DNA of 64,000 nucleotides from contig UQDU01000007.1 of NCBI GenBank assembly GCA_900539915.1, positions 8,061 to 72,060 on the forward strand, given 5' to 3'. The position numbers were made by a program, and so were the translations under genes. Numbering within the stretch: position 1 is the stretch's first letter; every line of letters starts with the position of its first letter. The notes below the pieces were generated by a model, which saw nothing but the letters and a program-made list of their open reading frames with translations, had not been told where the DNA came from and did not search any database. This document shows positions 18,862 to 28,563 of the stretch, piece by piece. The stretch comes from an uncultured Bacteroidales bacterium (GTDB taxonomy: Bacteria; Bacteroidota; Bacteroidia; Bacteroidales; Muribaculaceae).

Positions 18862-20313
18862 TCATTCACATCCCTTGAACCATTGTTCGTCAGTCACTGA
18901 ATCTTCGGCGAGTTCTGTCGATGCCTCGTTGCCGTATTCCTCATCGTGCTGTGAGCGGTCGAGTCCTATTTCCTCGCTGTGGCGTGAGACACGCATCGGT
19001 ATCATCTTGTTGGTCAGCCAGTAGAGCGCATAGCTCACCACGAAGGTATAGGCGCACACCACAACCAGCGCGAGTATGTGCATCCAGAAAAATTCATTGT
19101 GGCTGATCATGTCAGGGTCCTGCTTGGCGAAATAACTGTAGGCAAAGATGCCGGTGAATACGGTGCCGAGGATGCCGCCGAGGCCGTGGGTGGGGAACAC
19201 GTCGAGGGCGTCGTCAAACGAGTGTGTGCGGCTCTTCCATGTCACTGCGAGGTTGCAGCAGAGCGTGATGACAAATGAGATGAAGATGCTCTGGCCTACT
19301 GTCACCCAGCCGGCACACGGTGTGATGGCCACAAGGCCTACCACGGCTCCGATGGCTGCGCCCATGGCCGACGGTTTGTGCCCGCGCAGGGCGTCGAATA
19401 CCACCCATGTCACCATGGCGGTGGCGGCTGCGGTGTTGGTGTTGAGGAATGCCGATACTGCCACTCCGTCAGCTGCGAGCGAGCTGCCGCCGTTGAATCC
19501 GAACCAGCCGAGCCACAGCAGGGCGGCTCCGAGAAGCACAAACGGCACATTGGCCGGCTTGGAGTCCTTGGTGTTGGTGCGTTTGCCTAAGAAGAGTGCA
19601 CCGGCCAGGGCGGCTACGCCTGATGCCGCGTGGACCACGATGCCACCGGCGAAGTCATGCACGTGCCACTTGGCCAGCAGTCCGTCGGGGTGCCATGTCA
19701 CATGGGCCAGAGGGCAGTAGACGAATATGACCCACAGGATCATGAATATCAGGTACCCCGAGAAGCGCACACGCTCGGCAAAGGAGCCGGTGATAAGCGA
19801 CGGGGTGATGATGGCGAATTTCATCTGAAACAGGGCAAACAGTGCCAGAGGTATGGTGGTGGTTGCCAGGCCTATCGAGCCTCCGACTTCGGTGGCTATG
19901 CGTTCGCTCTCGGCGGCGGTGACGTTCTGCACGCCTACGTTGTTGAACATGAAGAAGTCCACCGGGTTGCCTATGATATGCAGCCAGTCGTCGCCGAAAG
20001 CGAGGCCGAAGCCGAAAACAACCCATATGACGCTCACGACGCCCATGACTATGAAACTCTGGAGCATCGTGGAGATGACGTTTTTGGCCCTTACCATGCC
20101 GCCGTAGAAAAACGACAGACCCGGGGTCATCATCAGCACGAATATCGTGGCTGTTATCATCCATGCCACATTGGCGTAGATGTTGTCGTTGGGAAGGTCG
20201 AAGTTGCCTTCACGGGGGGATACAAACAAACCTAATACAGAGATGAATGCTGTCAGCGCAAACAGGATAATCCAGCGCTTCTTAATCCTTTTTCTTGTAG
20301 AAATTGATTCCAT
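18862..20313 (-). CDS. amtB: Ammonium transporter
   Basis: About 483 residues; trimeric inner-membrane ammonium channel. Eleven or twelve hydrophobic segments follow a basic N-terminus. Family signatures seen are FFYGGMVRAKNV, the two pore histidines (GGIVVHAASG and FPTHGLGGILG) and the C-terminal IGLDRSQHDEEYGNEA. The last is a variant of the D...HGE-type tail that contacts PII proteins. No glnK is adjacent. The ATG at 20313 is chosen because a TTACTTTG box at 20341-20348 would lie inside a longer reading frame starting at 20394. With gdhA elsewhere in the window it serves nitrogen assimilation. Confidence 0.93.
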   Translation of the reverse strand: MESISTRKRIKKRWIILFALTAFISVLGLFVSPREGNFDLPNDNIYANVAWMITATIFVLMMTPGLSFFYGGMVRAKNVISTMLQSFIVMGVVSVIWVVFGFGLAFGDDWLHIIGNPVDFFMFNNVGVQNVTAAESERIATEVGGSIGLATTTIPLALFALFQMKFAIITPSLITGSFAERVRFSGYLIFMILWVIFVYCPLAHVTWHPDGLLAKWHVHDFAGGIVVHAASGVAALAGALFLGKRTNTKDSKPANVPFVLLGAALLWLGWFGFNGGSSLAADGVAVSAFLNTNTAAATAMVTWVVFDALRGHKPSAMGAAIGAVVGLVAITPCAGWVTVGQSIFISFVITLCCNLAVTWKSRTHSFDDALDVFPTHGLGGILGTVFTGIFAYSYFAKQDPDMISHNEFFWMHILALVVVCAYTFVVSYALYWLTNKMIPMRVSRHSEEIGLDRSQHDEEYGNEASTELAEDSVTDEQWFKGCE

Positions 20314-20485
20314 AGAGCAAAATGTTATGTTGTGACACTGCAAAGTAAGCAATATGAAATCAAAAATACAAATATAATAGCAAAAATCTTTCAAAAAATA
20401 TATTACAAAAGAAATTTGCTATTGCACATCTTTCAATCAGGACAATATCTGTCAGTTTTTATGAAAATTTATTAAATTTGCCACC

Positions 20486-21247
20486 ATGATTCTTAACAAT
20501 TCGATAATCAAGACCGTCGCATCCCTTGACAAGGCGTCGCACCGCCGTCGCGAGGGACTGTTTGTGGTGGAAGGCGCCAAGGCTGTCGGCGATACGCTGG
20601 GGCATTTTGAGCTGTATATGCTCGCATGCACCGCTGCCTGGGAGGAGGAAAACAAGGATTGGCTGAAAGGCGTTGAGGTCACTCGCGCCACGGCACGCGA
20701 CCTGTCACGCATGAGCCATCTCTCCACTCCGTCCGAGGTGATGGCTGTGTACCGTCTGCCGCAATACTCTGAGGAGGGGATGCCACGGCGTGGCGGATTG
20801 ATATTGGCTCTTGACACCATACAGGATCCCGGAAATCTCGGCACGATAATACGCACTGCCGACTGGATGGGGGTCCGCGACATCATCGCGAGCCGCGAGA
20901 CCGCCGACTGCTTCGCGCCCAAGGTCGTGCAGGCCACGATGGGCAGCATTGTGCGCGTCAGGGTGCATTACTGCGACCTGCCTGACGCTCTCGCCCGGCT
21001 CAGGGAGGAAGGGATGCCTGTCTACGGCACGGTGCTCGGAGGTGATGACCTCTATGCGTCGGCGCTGCCTGATGAGGCTGTGATTGTGGTGGGAAATGAG
21101 GGGAAGGGCATATCTGCCGGGGTGCTCGCGCAGGTCAACAGGCGTGTGACCATCCCGTCGTATCCACGGGGCGGAGCCGACCATGGCGAGTCGCTGAACG
21201 CAGCCATAGCCACGGCCATCACTTTGGCCGCGTTCCGCTTCCATTGA
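20486..21247 (+). CDS. SpoU/TrmH-family RNA 2'-O-methyltransferase
   Basis: A 253-residue SPOUT methyltransferase. The N-terminal substrate-binding domain opens SLDKASHRRREGLFVVEGAKAV. The knotted catalytic domain has motif 1 LDTIQDPGNLGTIIRTADW, motif 2 VGNEGKGIS and motif 3 IPSYPRGGADHGESLNAAIA. Family members methylate a ribose in tRNA or rRNA; the target here is unknown. A TAAATTTG box (20473-20480) ends five bases before the ATG, so the mRNA may be leaderless. Confidence 0.88.
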   Translation: MILNNSIIKTVASLDKASHRRREGLFVVEGAKAVGDTLGHFELYMLACTAAWEEENKDWLKGVEVTRATARDLSRMSHLSTPSEVMAVYRLPQYSEEGMPRRGGLILALDTIQDPGNLGTIIRTADWMGVRDIIASRETADCFAPKVVQATMGSIVRVRVHYCDLPDALARLREEGMPVYGTVLGGDDLYASALPDEAVIVVGNEGKGISAGVLAQVNRRVTIPSYPRGGADHGESLNAAIATAITLAAFRFH

Positions 21248-21280
21248 TATATCATATATATGTGTGATAGGGGAGATGCC

Positions 21281-22195
21281 TCAACGCGACTTGTGGCGCA
21301 TGTTGAGCTTGTCGGCGAGGTAGACGCCGAGGAGGATGAGGATGCACCCTGCCACCCCTATGACCGTGATGGGCTGTGACAGCACTATGGCCGAGAATAC
21401 GAGGGTGATGACAGGCTGGAAATAGAGGTAGTTGTTGGTCTTGATGACTCCGAGCTTCCCTACCGCCCATGACCATGCCACGAAGGCGGCGGCGGTGCAG
21501 CAGAGTGTAAGAAACAGGAAGTTGCCCCATACGGCGGGCACGGTCCACGCATGCCATTCAAATTTCTCGGATGAGAAGACGGCAAACGGAAGCGAGGTCA
21601 CCAGACCGTAGAAAAACATCTTGCGTGTGACGAATGCTGCATCGTAGAATGCCTGTACTTTTCTGAGTATCAGCGTGTAGATGGCGAAACTCAATGCTGC
21701 GGCCAGGGCGAGGAAGTCGCCCAGCGGATTGACTTTCATCACGAAGCTGCTGTTGAATATGACCAGGGCAACGCCTATGAGCGCCACCATGGACCCGGCG
21801 TAGGCGCCGCGTGACGGACGGTCGTCGCGGTATATGAGTCCGGCAAGCAGCATGGTCAGCATCGGGGGCAGCGAGGTGATGAGCGACACGTTGGTGGCGA
21901 GGGTGTACTCCAGGGCGAAGTTTTCGGCCAGATAGTACACCGTGCAGCCGCAGATGCCACACACGGCAAACAGCAGCTCGTCCCTGATGCTCAGCGACAT
22001 AAACCGCTTGTGGCTGATGATGAGCATCAGCAGATATGCTGCCAGGAAACGCGCATAATAGATCTCTACCGGGCCGATGCCGTTGTCCATGATGACTCGC
22101 GTCGACACGAAGCTGACACCCCACACCACCACGACAAGCGCGGCGCACAGGTGCACCAATAGCGATGAGTTAGCTGATTTGCGTGTTTCGGCCAT
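21281..22195 (-). CDS. EamA/DMT-family transporter
   Basis: A 304-residue inner-membrane transporter with ten hydrophobic helices in two EamA repeats. The second repeat has NNYLYFQPVITLVFSAIVLSQP, and there is a basic tail. The substrate is not predictable. It is distinct from the EamA protein near the left edge. Its promoter is unusually clear (TTG-N19-TAAATTTG). Confidence 0.87.
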   Translation of the reverse strand: MAETRKSANSSLLVHLCAALVVVVWGVSFVSTRVIMDNGIGPVEIYYARFLAAYLLMLIISHKRFMSLSIRDELLFAVCGICGCTVYYLAENFALEYTLATNVSLITSLPPMLTMLLAGLIYRDDRPSRGAYAGSMVALIGVALVIFNSSFVMKVNPLGDFLALAAALSFAIYTLILRKVQAFYDAAFVTRKMFFYGLVTSLPFAVFSSEKFEWHAWTVPAVWGNFLFLTLCCTAAAFVAWSWAVGKLGVIKTNNYLYFQPVITLVFSAIVLSQPITVIGVAGCILILLGVYLADKLNMRHKSR

Positions 22196-22255
22196 AGTAT
22201 GTGTGATGCCGCCGCCAGGTTATGTTGGCGCAGCCGGTAAGGTTGTTAAGGCTTT

Positions 22256-22285
22256 ACAAATTTAGTTATATTCCGTAAAATGCCA
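22256..22285 (-). promoter_or_regulatory. Strong Bacteroidota-type promoter of the EamA transporter
   Basis: Minus-strand TTG (22283-22285), 19 bp spacer, TAAATTTG (22256-22263). Leader of about 55-60 nt. Confidence 0.7.
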
Positions 22286-22398
22286 AAGCTGTCTGTCTCA
22301 GTTGTTGAAAAAAATTCTCAACTTTATGCCCTCAATCCACGTTGTAAGGATATATATAAAGTCCCGACTATTTATTTAACCCTTAATTCATATCTACG

Positions 22399-23106
22399 AT
22401 GAATAAGTTAGCAAAGAATCTCGGAATCTCCTCTCTCGCGGCCGCTATGGTCATCAGCCTCGGCGGTTGCTCGTCAATGACCAACACCGGCAAGGGTGCC
22501 CTCATAGGCGGTGGCGGCGGCGGTGCTGTCGGAGCCGGTATAGGTGCGCTCATAGGCGGCGGCAAGGGTGCAGGTATCGGTGCTGCCATCGGTGCTGCCG
22601 TAGGTGCCGGCGCAGGTGCCCTGATAGGCCGCAAGATGGATAAGCAGAAAGCCGAGCTCGAGAAGCAGCTCGCCGACGCGGCCAAGGTCGAGAGCGTGAC
22701 CGACTCCAACGGTCTCCAGGCTATCCGTGTCACTTTTGACAGCGGCATCCTCTTCCCGACCAACGGCACTACTCTCAATGCCTCTTCCAAGGCCGACCTG
22801 TCGAAGTTTGCTACTTCGCTGATCCAGAACCCCATGACCGATGTGCGCATCTACGGTTTCACTGATGACACCGGCACTCTCGCAGTCAACCAGCGTGTAT
22901 CTACCGGACGTGCCGATGCCGTGCGTAACTACCTGCTCAACAGCGGCGTGGCTTCAAGCCGTCTCTATGCCGAAGGTCTCCCCATGACCGACTATGTGGC
23001 ATCAAACGCCACTCCCGAGGGCCGTGCACAGAACCGCCGTGTCGAAATCTACATCCTCGCCAACAAGCAGATGGTGCAGGAGGCTGAGAACGGCACACTC
23101 AAATAA
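22399..23106 (+). CDS. OmpA-family lipoprotein with glycine zipper
   Basis: A 235-residue outer-membrane lipoprotein with a signal peptide and lipobox SLGGC. A glycine-zipper region (about residues 30-80) of repeated GGG/GAGIGALIGG units is followed by an OmpA C-terminal peptidoglycan-binding domain. That domain has VTFDSGILFPTNG, VRIYGFTDDTGT, LAVNQRVSTGRADAVRNYL and NRRVEIYI. It links the outer membrane to the cell wall. It is monocistronic, with a strong terminator just after. Confidence 0.92.
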   Translation: MNKLAKNLGISSLAAAMVISLGGCSSMTNTGKGALIGGGGGGAVGAGIGALIGGGKGAGIGAAIGAAVGAGAGALIGRKMDKQKAELEKQLADAAKVESVTDSNGLQAIRVTFDSGILFPTNGTTLNASSKADLSKFATSLIQNPMTDVRIYGFTDDTGTLAVNQRVSTGRADAVRNYLLNSGVASSRLYAEGLPMTDYVASNATPEGRAQNRRVEIYILANKQMVQEAENGTLK

Positions 23107-23168
23107 CACTCACTCTCTCTCTGACCCACGACCTCATATGTGATTCACTTTATTTATCAATATCCCCA

Positions 23169-23217
23169 GGGCCGGACTCTCCGATTCACGGAGTCCGGCC
23201 CATTTTTGTTTCCTTTT
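23169..23217 (+). terminator. Terminator of the OmpA-lipoprotein gene
   Basis: An 11-bp G/C-rich stem (23169-23179 against 23191-23201) followed by ATTTTTGTTTCCTTTTT. Confidence 0.88.
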
Positions 23218-23370
23218 TGTCTTTTTATTTAACGATTTTGCCAATCCGTTAACCTTTTTGTTGTCCAAGGGGTTATATTTGTGACGCATGTCTGATGAGA
23301 TGTGCCATTTGTCACATACATTCCATGAATCCTGTCACCACTTTCTACACAGATATCTAATATTTGCGAT

Positions 23371-24825
23371 ATGCCACGTTTGATTACCTTGATTTTGCTC
23401 TGTGTGTCGTTGTTGCCGCCATGTGTGTCGGCGCAGACGCCCATGACTCTGCAGCAGTGCCGTGACCTGGCCATTGCCAACAGCAAGCAGTCACGCATCC
23501 ACGATGCGGAGTTGCAGGCTGCCGAATATACCAGGCGACAGGCCCGGGCTGCCTATCTGCCGGCCATAGATTTCTCCGGAGCATACGTGTATAACCAGAA
23601 AAACCTCTCTGTCATCTCTGAGGACGCCTATCTGCCGGTCAAGTCGTTTGACCTCGCCTCCCAGGGCTACCAGTTTGATGTGGTCAAGAACCCCTACACC
23701 GGGCAGCCTGTCATAGTCGACGGCAAACCGATACCCTCGCAGGTGGCTCTGCTCCCCAAGGAGGCTCTGACTTTTGACATCCACAATGTGTTTGCCGGGG
23801 CTCTGACCCTTACGCAGCCTATATTCATGGGCGGCAAGATTGTGGCTCTCAACAAGTTGGCCGATGCTGGCAAGGAGGCCGCCGCTGCCATGCGTGACCG
23901 CGCCGATGACAATATCGTCTACGATGTGGATGCCGCCTATTGGCTCGTGGTGTCGCTCAAGGCCAAGGAGAGGCTGGCGGTCAGCTATGTGGAGCTGCTC
24001 GACACTCTCCGCTACAATGTAACCCGGCTGCTTGACGAGGGCATGGCCACAAAGGCCGATCTGCTCAGCGTCGATGTCAAGCTCAATCAGGGTCAGGTGG
24101 ACCTGACCAAGGTGACCAACGGCCTCTCGCTGGCGCGTATGGCTCTGGCCCAGAAATGCGGTCTGCCCATCGACTCTCCTATGGTGCTTGCCGACGAAAA
24201 CGGCGAAGTGGCTGTCGGCATGGCCGACGAGGTGGTGCCTCCGCTCGACATGTCGGCGGTCTACGAGCGGCGCAATGACCTGCGTGCGCTCCGTGCGGCT
24301 GTCAAGGCGAGCGATGCCGAGAGCTCGGTGGCGTTGTCGTCCATGCTCCCCAACATAGCCCTGGTGGGGGCGTACTCGTTCTCCACCCCCAACATGTTCG
24401 ACGGCTTCAAAAACAAGGTCGGCGGCATGTTCTCTATCGGCGTCATGGCCACCGTGCCGCTCTGGCATTGGGGCGGCAACTACTACAAGTACAAGGCAGC
24501 CAAGACGCGCTCCCGCATAGCCTCCCTGGAGGTAGAGGATGCCAAGGAGCTGATAGACCTCCAGGTGCATCAGGCTCATTACAAGATGCAGGAGGCCATC
24601 AAGACCTATCACACAGCGGTTGAGAATATGTCCAAGGCCGATGAAAACCTCCGCTGCGCCACTCTCGCCTACCGCGAGGGGGTCTCTACCACCGACTTGG
24701 TCATGGAAGCCCAGACAGCGTGGCTCAAAGCCGCCTCTGAGGAGATAGACTCGCGCATCGACGTCCGCCTCTGCCACGTCTATCTCGACAAGGTTCTCGG
24801 CATTCTCTCCACCCCGGCCGAATAA
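23371..24825 (+). CDS. TolC-family outer-membrane efflux protein
   Basis: 484 residues with a signal peptide (LILLCVSLLPPCVSA-Q) and two TolC repeats of long coiled-coil helices. The start TPMTLQQCRDLAIANSKQ and the later TDLVMEAQTAWLKA are typical of Bacteroidota TolC proteins. It forms the outer-membrane exit duct of a tripartite exporter. It is first of a four-gene set: HlyD-type adaptor and two ABC-2 permeases follow. A TTTG box lies four bases before the ATG. CTTATAAG repeats fill the gap to the next gene. Confidence 0.9.
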   Translation: MPRLITLILLCVSLLPPCVSAQTPMTLQQCRDLAIANSKQSRIHDAELQAAEYTRRQARAAYLPAIDFSGAYVYNQKNLSVISEDAYLPVKSFDLASQGYQFDVVKNPYTGQPVIVDGKPIPSQVALLPKEALTFDIHNVFAGALTLTQPIFMGGKIVALNKLADAGKEAAAAMRDRADDNIVYDVDAAYWLVVSLKAKERLAVSYVELLDTLRYNVTRLLDEGMATKADLLSVDVKLNQGQVDLTKVTNGLSLARMALAQKCGLPIDSPMVLADENGEVAVGMADEVVPPLDMSAVYERRNDLRALRAAVKASDAESSVALSSMLPNIALVGAYSFSTPNMFDGFKNKVGGMFSIGVMATVPLWHWGGNYYKYKAAKTRSRIASLEVEDAKELIDLQVHQAHYKMQEAIKTYHTAVENMSKADENLRCATLAYREGVSTTDLVMEAQTAWLKAASEEIDSRIDVRLCHVYLDKVLGILSTPAE

Positions 24826-24828
24826 TAT

Positions 24829-24845
24829 CTTATAAGTCTTATAAG
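24829..24845. repeat. CTTATAAG palindrome array, copy a
   Basis: Two CTTATAAG palindromes with 9-bp spacing in the tolC-hlyD gap. Part of a family seen at five or more intergenic sites. Confidence 0.7.
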
Positions 24846-24901
24846 AAATTACCCCATCCATAAAGAAATAAATAACCACACCTTATATATAATATACAGC
24901 C

Positions 24902-25912
24902 ATGTCATCCAATCCCCAAGACCCCGTGCGCCGCGAGGAGCGCATACTGACTTTTGCCATCATAGGCGTGCTCGTTGCCGCCGTCATCATAGCCGTGGTG
25001 GGCTTCCTGTTCCTGCGCCATCCGGCCGACATCATCGAGGGACAGGCCGATGCCACCAGCATCCGCATCTCGGGCAAGCTCCCCGGACGTGTGGCCACGC
25101 TCTACGTCCATGAGGGCGACATGGTGCATGCCGGCGATACCCTCGTCCACATCCACTCGTCGGTGGTCGACGCCAAGCTCGCCCAGGCCGAAGCGATGAA
25201 GAAGGCTGCCGCGGCCTCTAACCGTGCCGTGGATGCCGGCGCCCGTAAGCAGACCATCCAGTCGGCCCGTGACCTCGTGGCTCAGGCCGAAGCCGCCGAG
25301 GGCATAGCTCGCAAGACCTATGAGCGTCTGGAAGCTCTCTGCCGCGACGGTGTGGTGTCGAAGCAGAAGCGTGATGAGGCCAAGGCTGCCTATGATGCCG
25401 CCGTGGCTGGCACTTCGGCTGCACGCTCGCAGCTCAGCCTCGCACAGGCCGGCGCACGTGAGGAGGACAAGGAGGCTTCGGCTGCCATGGTGGGCGTGGC
25501 CTCGGCCGGAGTAGGGGAGGTGCAGGGCATCCTCGAGGACCAGTATCTCCTGGCCCCCTGCGACGGACAGATTGACCAGATATATCCCGAAGTGGGCGAA
25601 CTCGTCAGCATGGGCGCCCCCATCATGTCGCTGCTGCGCATATCCGACAAGTGGGTGACATTCAACGCCCGTGAGAAATACCTCAACGACCTCCCCCTCG
25701 GCAAGGAGATAACCGTCAAAATCCCGGCCCTCGACATGAAGGAGGTCAAGGCGCGTGTCTACTACGTCCGTGACCTCGGCAGCTACGCCACATGGCACGC
25801 CACCAAAGCCACCGGCGACTGGGACTCCAAGACCTTCGAAATCAAGGCACGCCCCCTCGACTCCATCCCGGCCCTCCGCCCCGGCATGACCGTCCTCTAC
25901 TACCCCGACTAA
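24902..25912 (+). CDS. HlyD-family membrane-fusion protein
   Basis: A 336-residue periplasmic adaptor. A cytosolic N-tail, one membrane helix (IIGVLVAAVIIAVVGFLFL), then a barrel-sandwich half (ISGKLPGRVATLYVHEGDMV). A long Ala-rich alpha-helical hairpin (residues about 85-205) and the second half (APCDGQIDQIYPEVGELV) complete the lipoyl-like fold. A C-terminal beta-barrel follows. It joins the ABC-2 permeases to the TolC protein upstream. Confidence 0.9.
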   Translation: MSSNPQDPVRREERILTFAIIGVLVAAVIIAVVGFLFLRHPADIIEGQADATSIRISGKLPGRVATLYVHEGDMVHAGDTLVHIHSSVVDAKLAQAEAMKKAAAASNRAVDAGARKQTIQSARDLVAQAEAAEGIARKTYERLEALCRDGVVSKQKRDEAKAAYDAAVAGTSAARSQLSLAQAGAREEDKEASAAMVGVASAGVGEVQGILEDQYLLAPCDGQIDQIYPEVGELVSMGAPIMSLLRISDKWVTFNAREKYLNDLPLGKEITVKIPALDMKEVKARVYYVRDLGSYATWHATKATGDWDSKTFEIKARPLDSIPALRPGMTVLYYPD

Positions 25913-25928
25913 CCCCCCCTCAAAAAGC

Positions 25929-25972
25929 CCTATAAGACTTATAAGATTTATAAGACTTATAAGACCTTATCC
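25929..25972. repeat. CTTATAAG palindrome array, copy b
   Basis: At least four TATAAG units at 9-10 bp spacing between the hlyD-type gene and the first permease gene. Confidence 0.75.
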
Positions 25973-25989
25973 CCACTCATAATAGTCCT

Positions 25990-27162
25990 ATGTCATTCCT
26001 GACTGCATTGAAGCAATCGCTCGTCCTCGGATGCCGACGGCTCGTCAGCCGCAAGGTCTACTTCGGCCTGATGGTGTTCGTGCCTGTCGGATTCACGTTC
26101 TTTTTCGTCGACCTCCTCCACGAAGGGCTCCCCCTGCGTGCCCCGGTGGCCGTTGTCGACCTCGACGATTCGTCGCTTTCGCGCCGTGTCATCCGCAACC
26201 TCGGGGCCTCGGAGCTGGTCGACATATCCTATCGGGCGTCATCCTATGCCGAGGGGCTCGAATTGGTCAAGAGCGGCAAGGTCTACGGCTTCTTCGTCGT
26301 GCCGCGTGACTTCATGCAGAAGGCCGTGGGCGGTCGGGAGACGTCGCTGTCGTTCTACTCCGACCTGGCTTTCTTCGTCCCGGGAACCCTTACCTACAAG
26401 GGCTTCATGTCTACCGCCGTCACTGCCTCGGGCGGCCTGGTCAAGACCACCCTGACCGGCTCAGGGCTCCTTGACGACCGTGCCGCCGGAGTGATGCTCC
26501 AGCCCATGGTGGTCGACACTCATCTCATCCACAACCCCTGGACCAACTATTCCTACTACCTCTCCAACTCCTTCATCCCCGGCATGTTTGCCCTGGTGAT
26601 ATTTCTCATCACCTGCTTCTCCGTCACCACCGAAATCAAGCAGGGCACCTCTCCGCGCTGGCTCGCGGCCTCGGGAGGCAACATCTACATCGCCACCTTC
26701 GGCACCCTCGCCCCCCAGACACTCATCTTCACCATACTCGGGTGGGCCATGCAGGCGGTGTTCTACCGCATCTGCGACTTCCCCCTCCACTGCCACCCCC
26801 TCCACATGCTCTCGGCGTGGTTTCTGATGGTCGTGGCCTGTCAGGCATTCGCCCTGTTTGTGACGGCGATATTCTGCAACATGCGCCTCGCCCTCTCCAC
26901 CCTCAGCCTCCTCGGCATCCTGGCCTTCTCGGTTACCGGCTTCTCGTTCCCCGTGCCCCAGATGTATCCGGCCGTGGGTGTGTTCTCCTATCTCTACCCG
27001 GTGCGCTGGTACTTCCTCATCTACATCGACCAGGCCCTCAACGGCATCCCCATCTACTACTCGCGCTTCTACTATATCATCCTCCTCCTCTTCACCCTGC
27101 TGCCCCTCGCGTCGCTCTGGAAGCTGCGCCGCCACTGCCTACGCCCCGTATATCTCCCCTGA
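25990..27162 (+). CDS. ABC-2 type permease, first copy
   Basis: A 390-residue inner-membrane protein. One N-terminal helix, a periplasmic domain of about 150 residues (PVAVVDLDDSSLSRRVIRNL), then five helices ending with a TGFSFPVPQMYPAVG motif and basic tail. This is the ABC2_membrane_3/YhhJ layout. It pairs with the next gene, 15 bases away. No ATP-binding subunit is encoded beside them, so the energy source must be encoded elsewhere or differ. Confidence 0.87.
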   Translation: MSFLTALKQSLVLGCRRLVSRKVYFGLMVFVPVGFTFFFVDLLHEGLPLRAPVAVVDLDDSSLSRRVIRNLGASELVDISYRASSYAEGLELVKSGKVYGFFVVPRDFMQKAVGGRETSLSFYSDLAFFVPGTLTYKGFMSTAVTASGGLVKTTLTGSGLLDDRAAGVMLQPMVVDTHLIHNPWTNYSYYLSNSFIPGMFALVIFLITCFSVTTEIKQGTSPRWLAASGGNIYIATFGTLAPQTLIFTILGWAMQAVFYRICDFPLHCHPLHMLSAWFLMVVACQAFALFVTAIFCNMRLALSTLSLLGILAFSVTGFSFPVPQMYPAVGVFSYLYPVRWYFLIYIDQALNGIPIYYSRFYYIILLLFTLLPLASLWKLRRHCLRPVYLP

Positions 27163-27177
27163 AAATCCCCCACCATC

Positions 27178-28359
27178 ATGTTCTCCTGGTTCCGCTCAGT
27201 CTATCTCGTATGCCGCCGTGAATTCCGCCTGGTGTTCACCGATCCCGGTGTGATGCTTTTCTTCCTCTTCCTGCCCACGGTCTATCCCGTCATATACACG
27301 CTTATATATAACCCCGAGGTGGTCCGCGAGACCCCGGTGGCAGTCGTCGACAACTCGCGCACCGCCGCCTCGCGCCGGCTTGCGCGTTCCGTCGACGCGC
27401 TCCCCTCGGCACGTGTAGCCGGCTATGCCTCCTCGCTCAGCGAGGCCCGGGAGTGGTGCGCGTCCCATGACTGCTACGCCGTCATAGAGATACCGCGTGA
27501 CTATGACCGCCGCATAGGCCGCTCCGAACAGGCCGTGGTCAGCTTCTACTGCGATGCCTCCCTGCTGCTGCGCTACCGCGCCCTGCTGCTCGACCTCACC
27601 CAGCTCCAGATAGCCTTCGACGCCGACATCCGTCAGCAAGCCATCGACATCATAGGCGAGCCGGCCTATGCCGCCATGGGCACATCCTCCACCGTAGGCA
27701 CCAACCCCGTCTTTATCGGCGACACCTCGCAGGGCTTCGCCTCCTTCGTCATCCCCGGCATCCTGATGCTCATCATCCAGCAGAGCCTCATCCTCGGCAT
27801 CACCATGCTCGCCGGCGGCAGGGCAGAGCGCCGCCGTGCCCACGGCGGCGTGGACCCCCTCGGAGTCGCCGCCGGACCCATGGCCACCATCACAGGCCGA
27901 CTGATCTGCTACCTGCTCATCTACCTCCCCATGGTCATCTACGACGTGCTCTGGATACCCAACATGTTCGCCCTCCCCGACTCGGGCAGCTTCATCGACT
28001 ACATGCTCTTCCTCCTGCCCCTGCTCGTCAGCTCGTGCATGCTCGGCATGACCCTCGAAGTGTTCGTCACCGAGCGCGAGACCTCCCTCCTCGTCATCGT
28101 CTTCACCAGCGTAGTGTTCCTCTTCCTGACAGGCCTCACATGGCCCCTCTACGCCATCAGCGGCTTCTGGCGCGCCCTCGCCTCACTCGTCCCGGCCACC
28201 TGGGGCATCCAGGGCTTCGTCCGCCTCCTCTCCGACGGCTCCTCCCTCGCCGCCGTAGCCACCCCCTACATCTACATGTGGCTCCTCGCCGCCCTCTACG
28301 CCCTCACCGCCTGGCTCCTCCACCGCGCCTACAAGCCCGGCCGCCTAATCCGCGCATAA
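27178..28359 (+). CDS. ABC-2 type permease, second copy
   Basis: A 393-residue paralogue of the preceding permease with the same layout. It has an N-terminal helix, a periplasmic domain (TPVAVVDNSRTAASRRLARS), then five or more helices with LTGLTWPLYAISGFWR, and a basic tail. It probably forms a heterodimer with the preceding permease. Third-position C/G use is strong across both permease genes. A long TATAAG array follows. Confidence 0.87.
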   Translation: MFSWFRSVYLVCRREFRLVFTDPGVMLFFLFLPTVYPVIYTLIYNPEVVRETPVAVVDNSRTAASRRLARSVDALPSARVAGYASSLSEAREWCASHDCYAVIEIPRDYDRRIGRSEQAVVSFYCDASLLLRYRALLLDLTQLQIAFDADIRQQAIDIIGEPAYAAMGTSSTVGTNPVFIGDTSQGFASFVIPGILMLIIQQSLILGITMLAGGRAERRRAHGGVDPLGVAAGPMATITGRLICYLLIYLPMVIYDVLWIPNMFALPDSGSFIDYMLFLLPLLVSSCMLGMTLEVFVTERETSLLVIVFTSVVFLFLTGLTWPLYAISGFWRALASLVPATWGIQGFVRLLSDGSSLAAVATPYIYMWLLAALYALTAWLLHRAYKPGRLIRA

Positions 28360-28371
28360 CCGCGCCTAACT

Positions 28372-28440
28372 TCGTATAATTCTTATAATTCGTATAATTC
28401 TTATAAGACTTATAAGATTTATAAGAATTTATAAGATTTA
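28372..28440. repeat. CTTATAAG palindrome array, copy c
   Basis: About seven TATAA(T/G) units over 69 bp after the second permease gene. The first units read CGTATAATT and later ones CTTATAAGA, so the array has drifted from one end. Confidence 0.75.
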
Positions 28441-28563
28441 TCCCCCCGGATTACCCCTCAGATTTATTTTTTACATCAGAGGCATCAGATTTTCCATCCT
28501 TGATGCCATCTGATTCGGATATTATCATTATCTTGGCCCCATCACCTCCCAAACCACATCATT

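Noticed and set aside
23491..24879. Long minus-strand reading frame of 462 codons
   Set aside because: It is the complement of tolC, which has a signal peptide and family motifs. The antisense frame is rich in His/Arg/Gly typical of shadows in G/C-rich genes.
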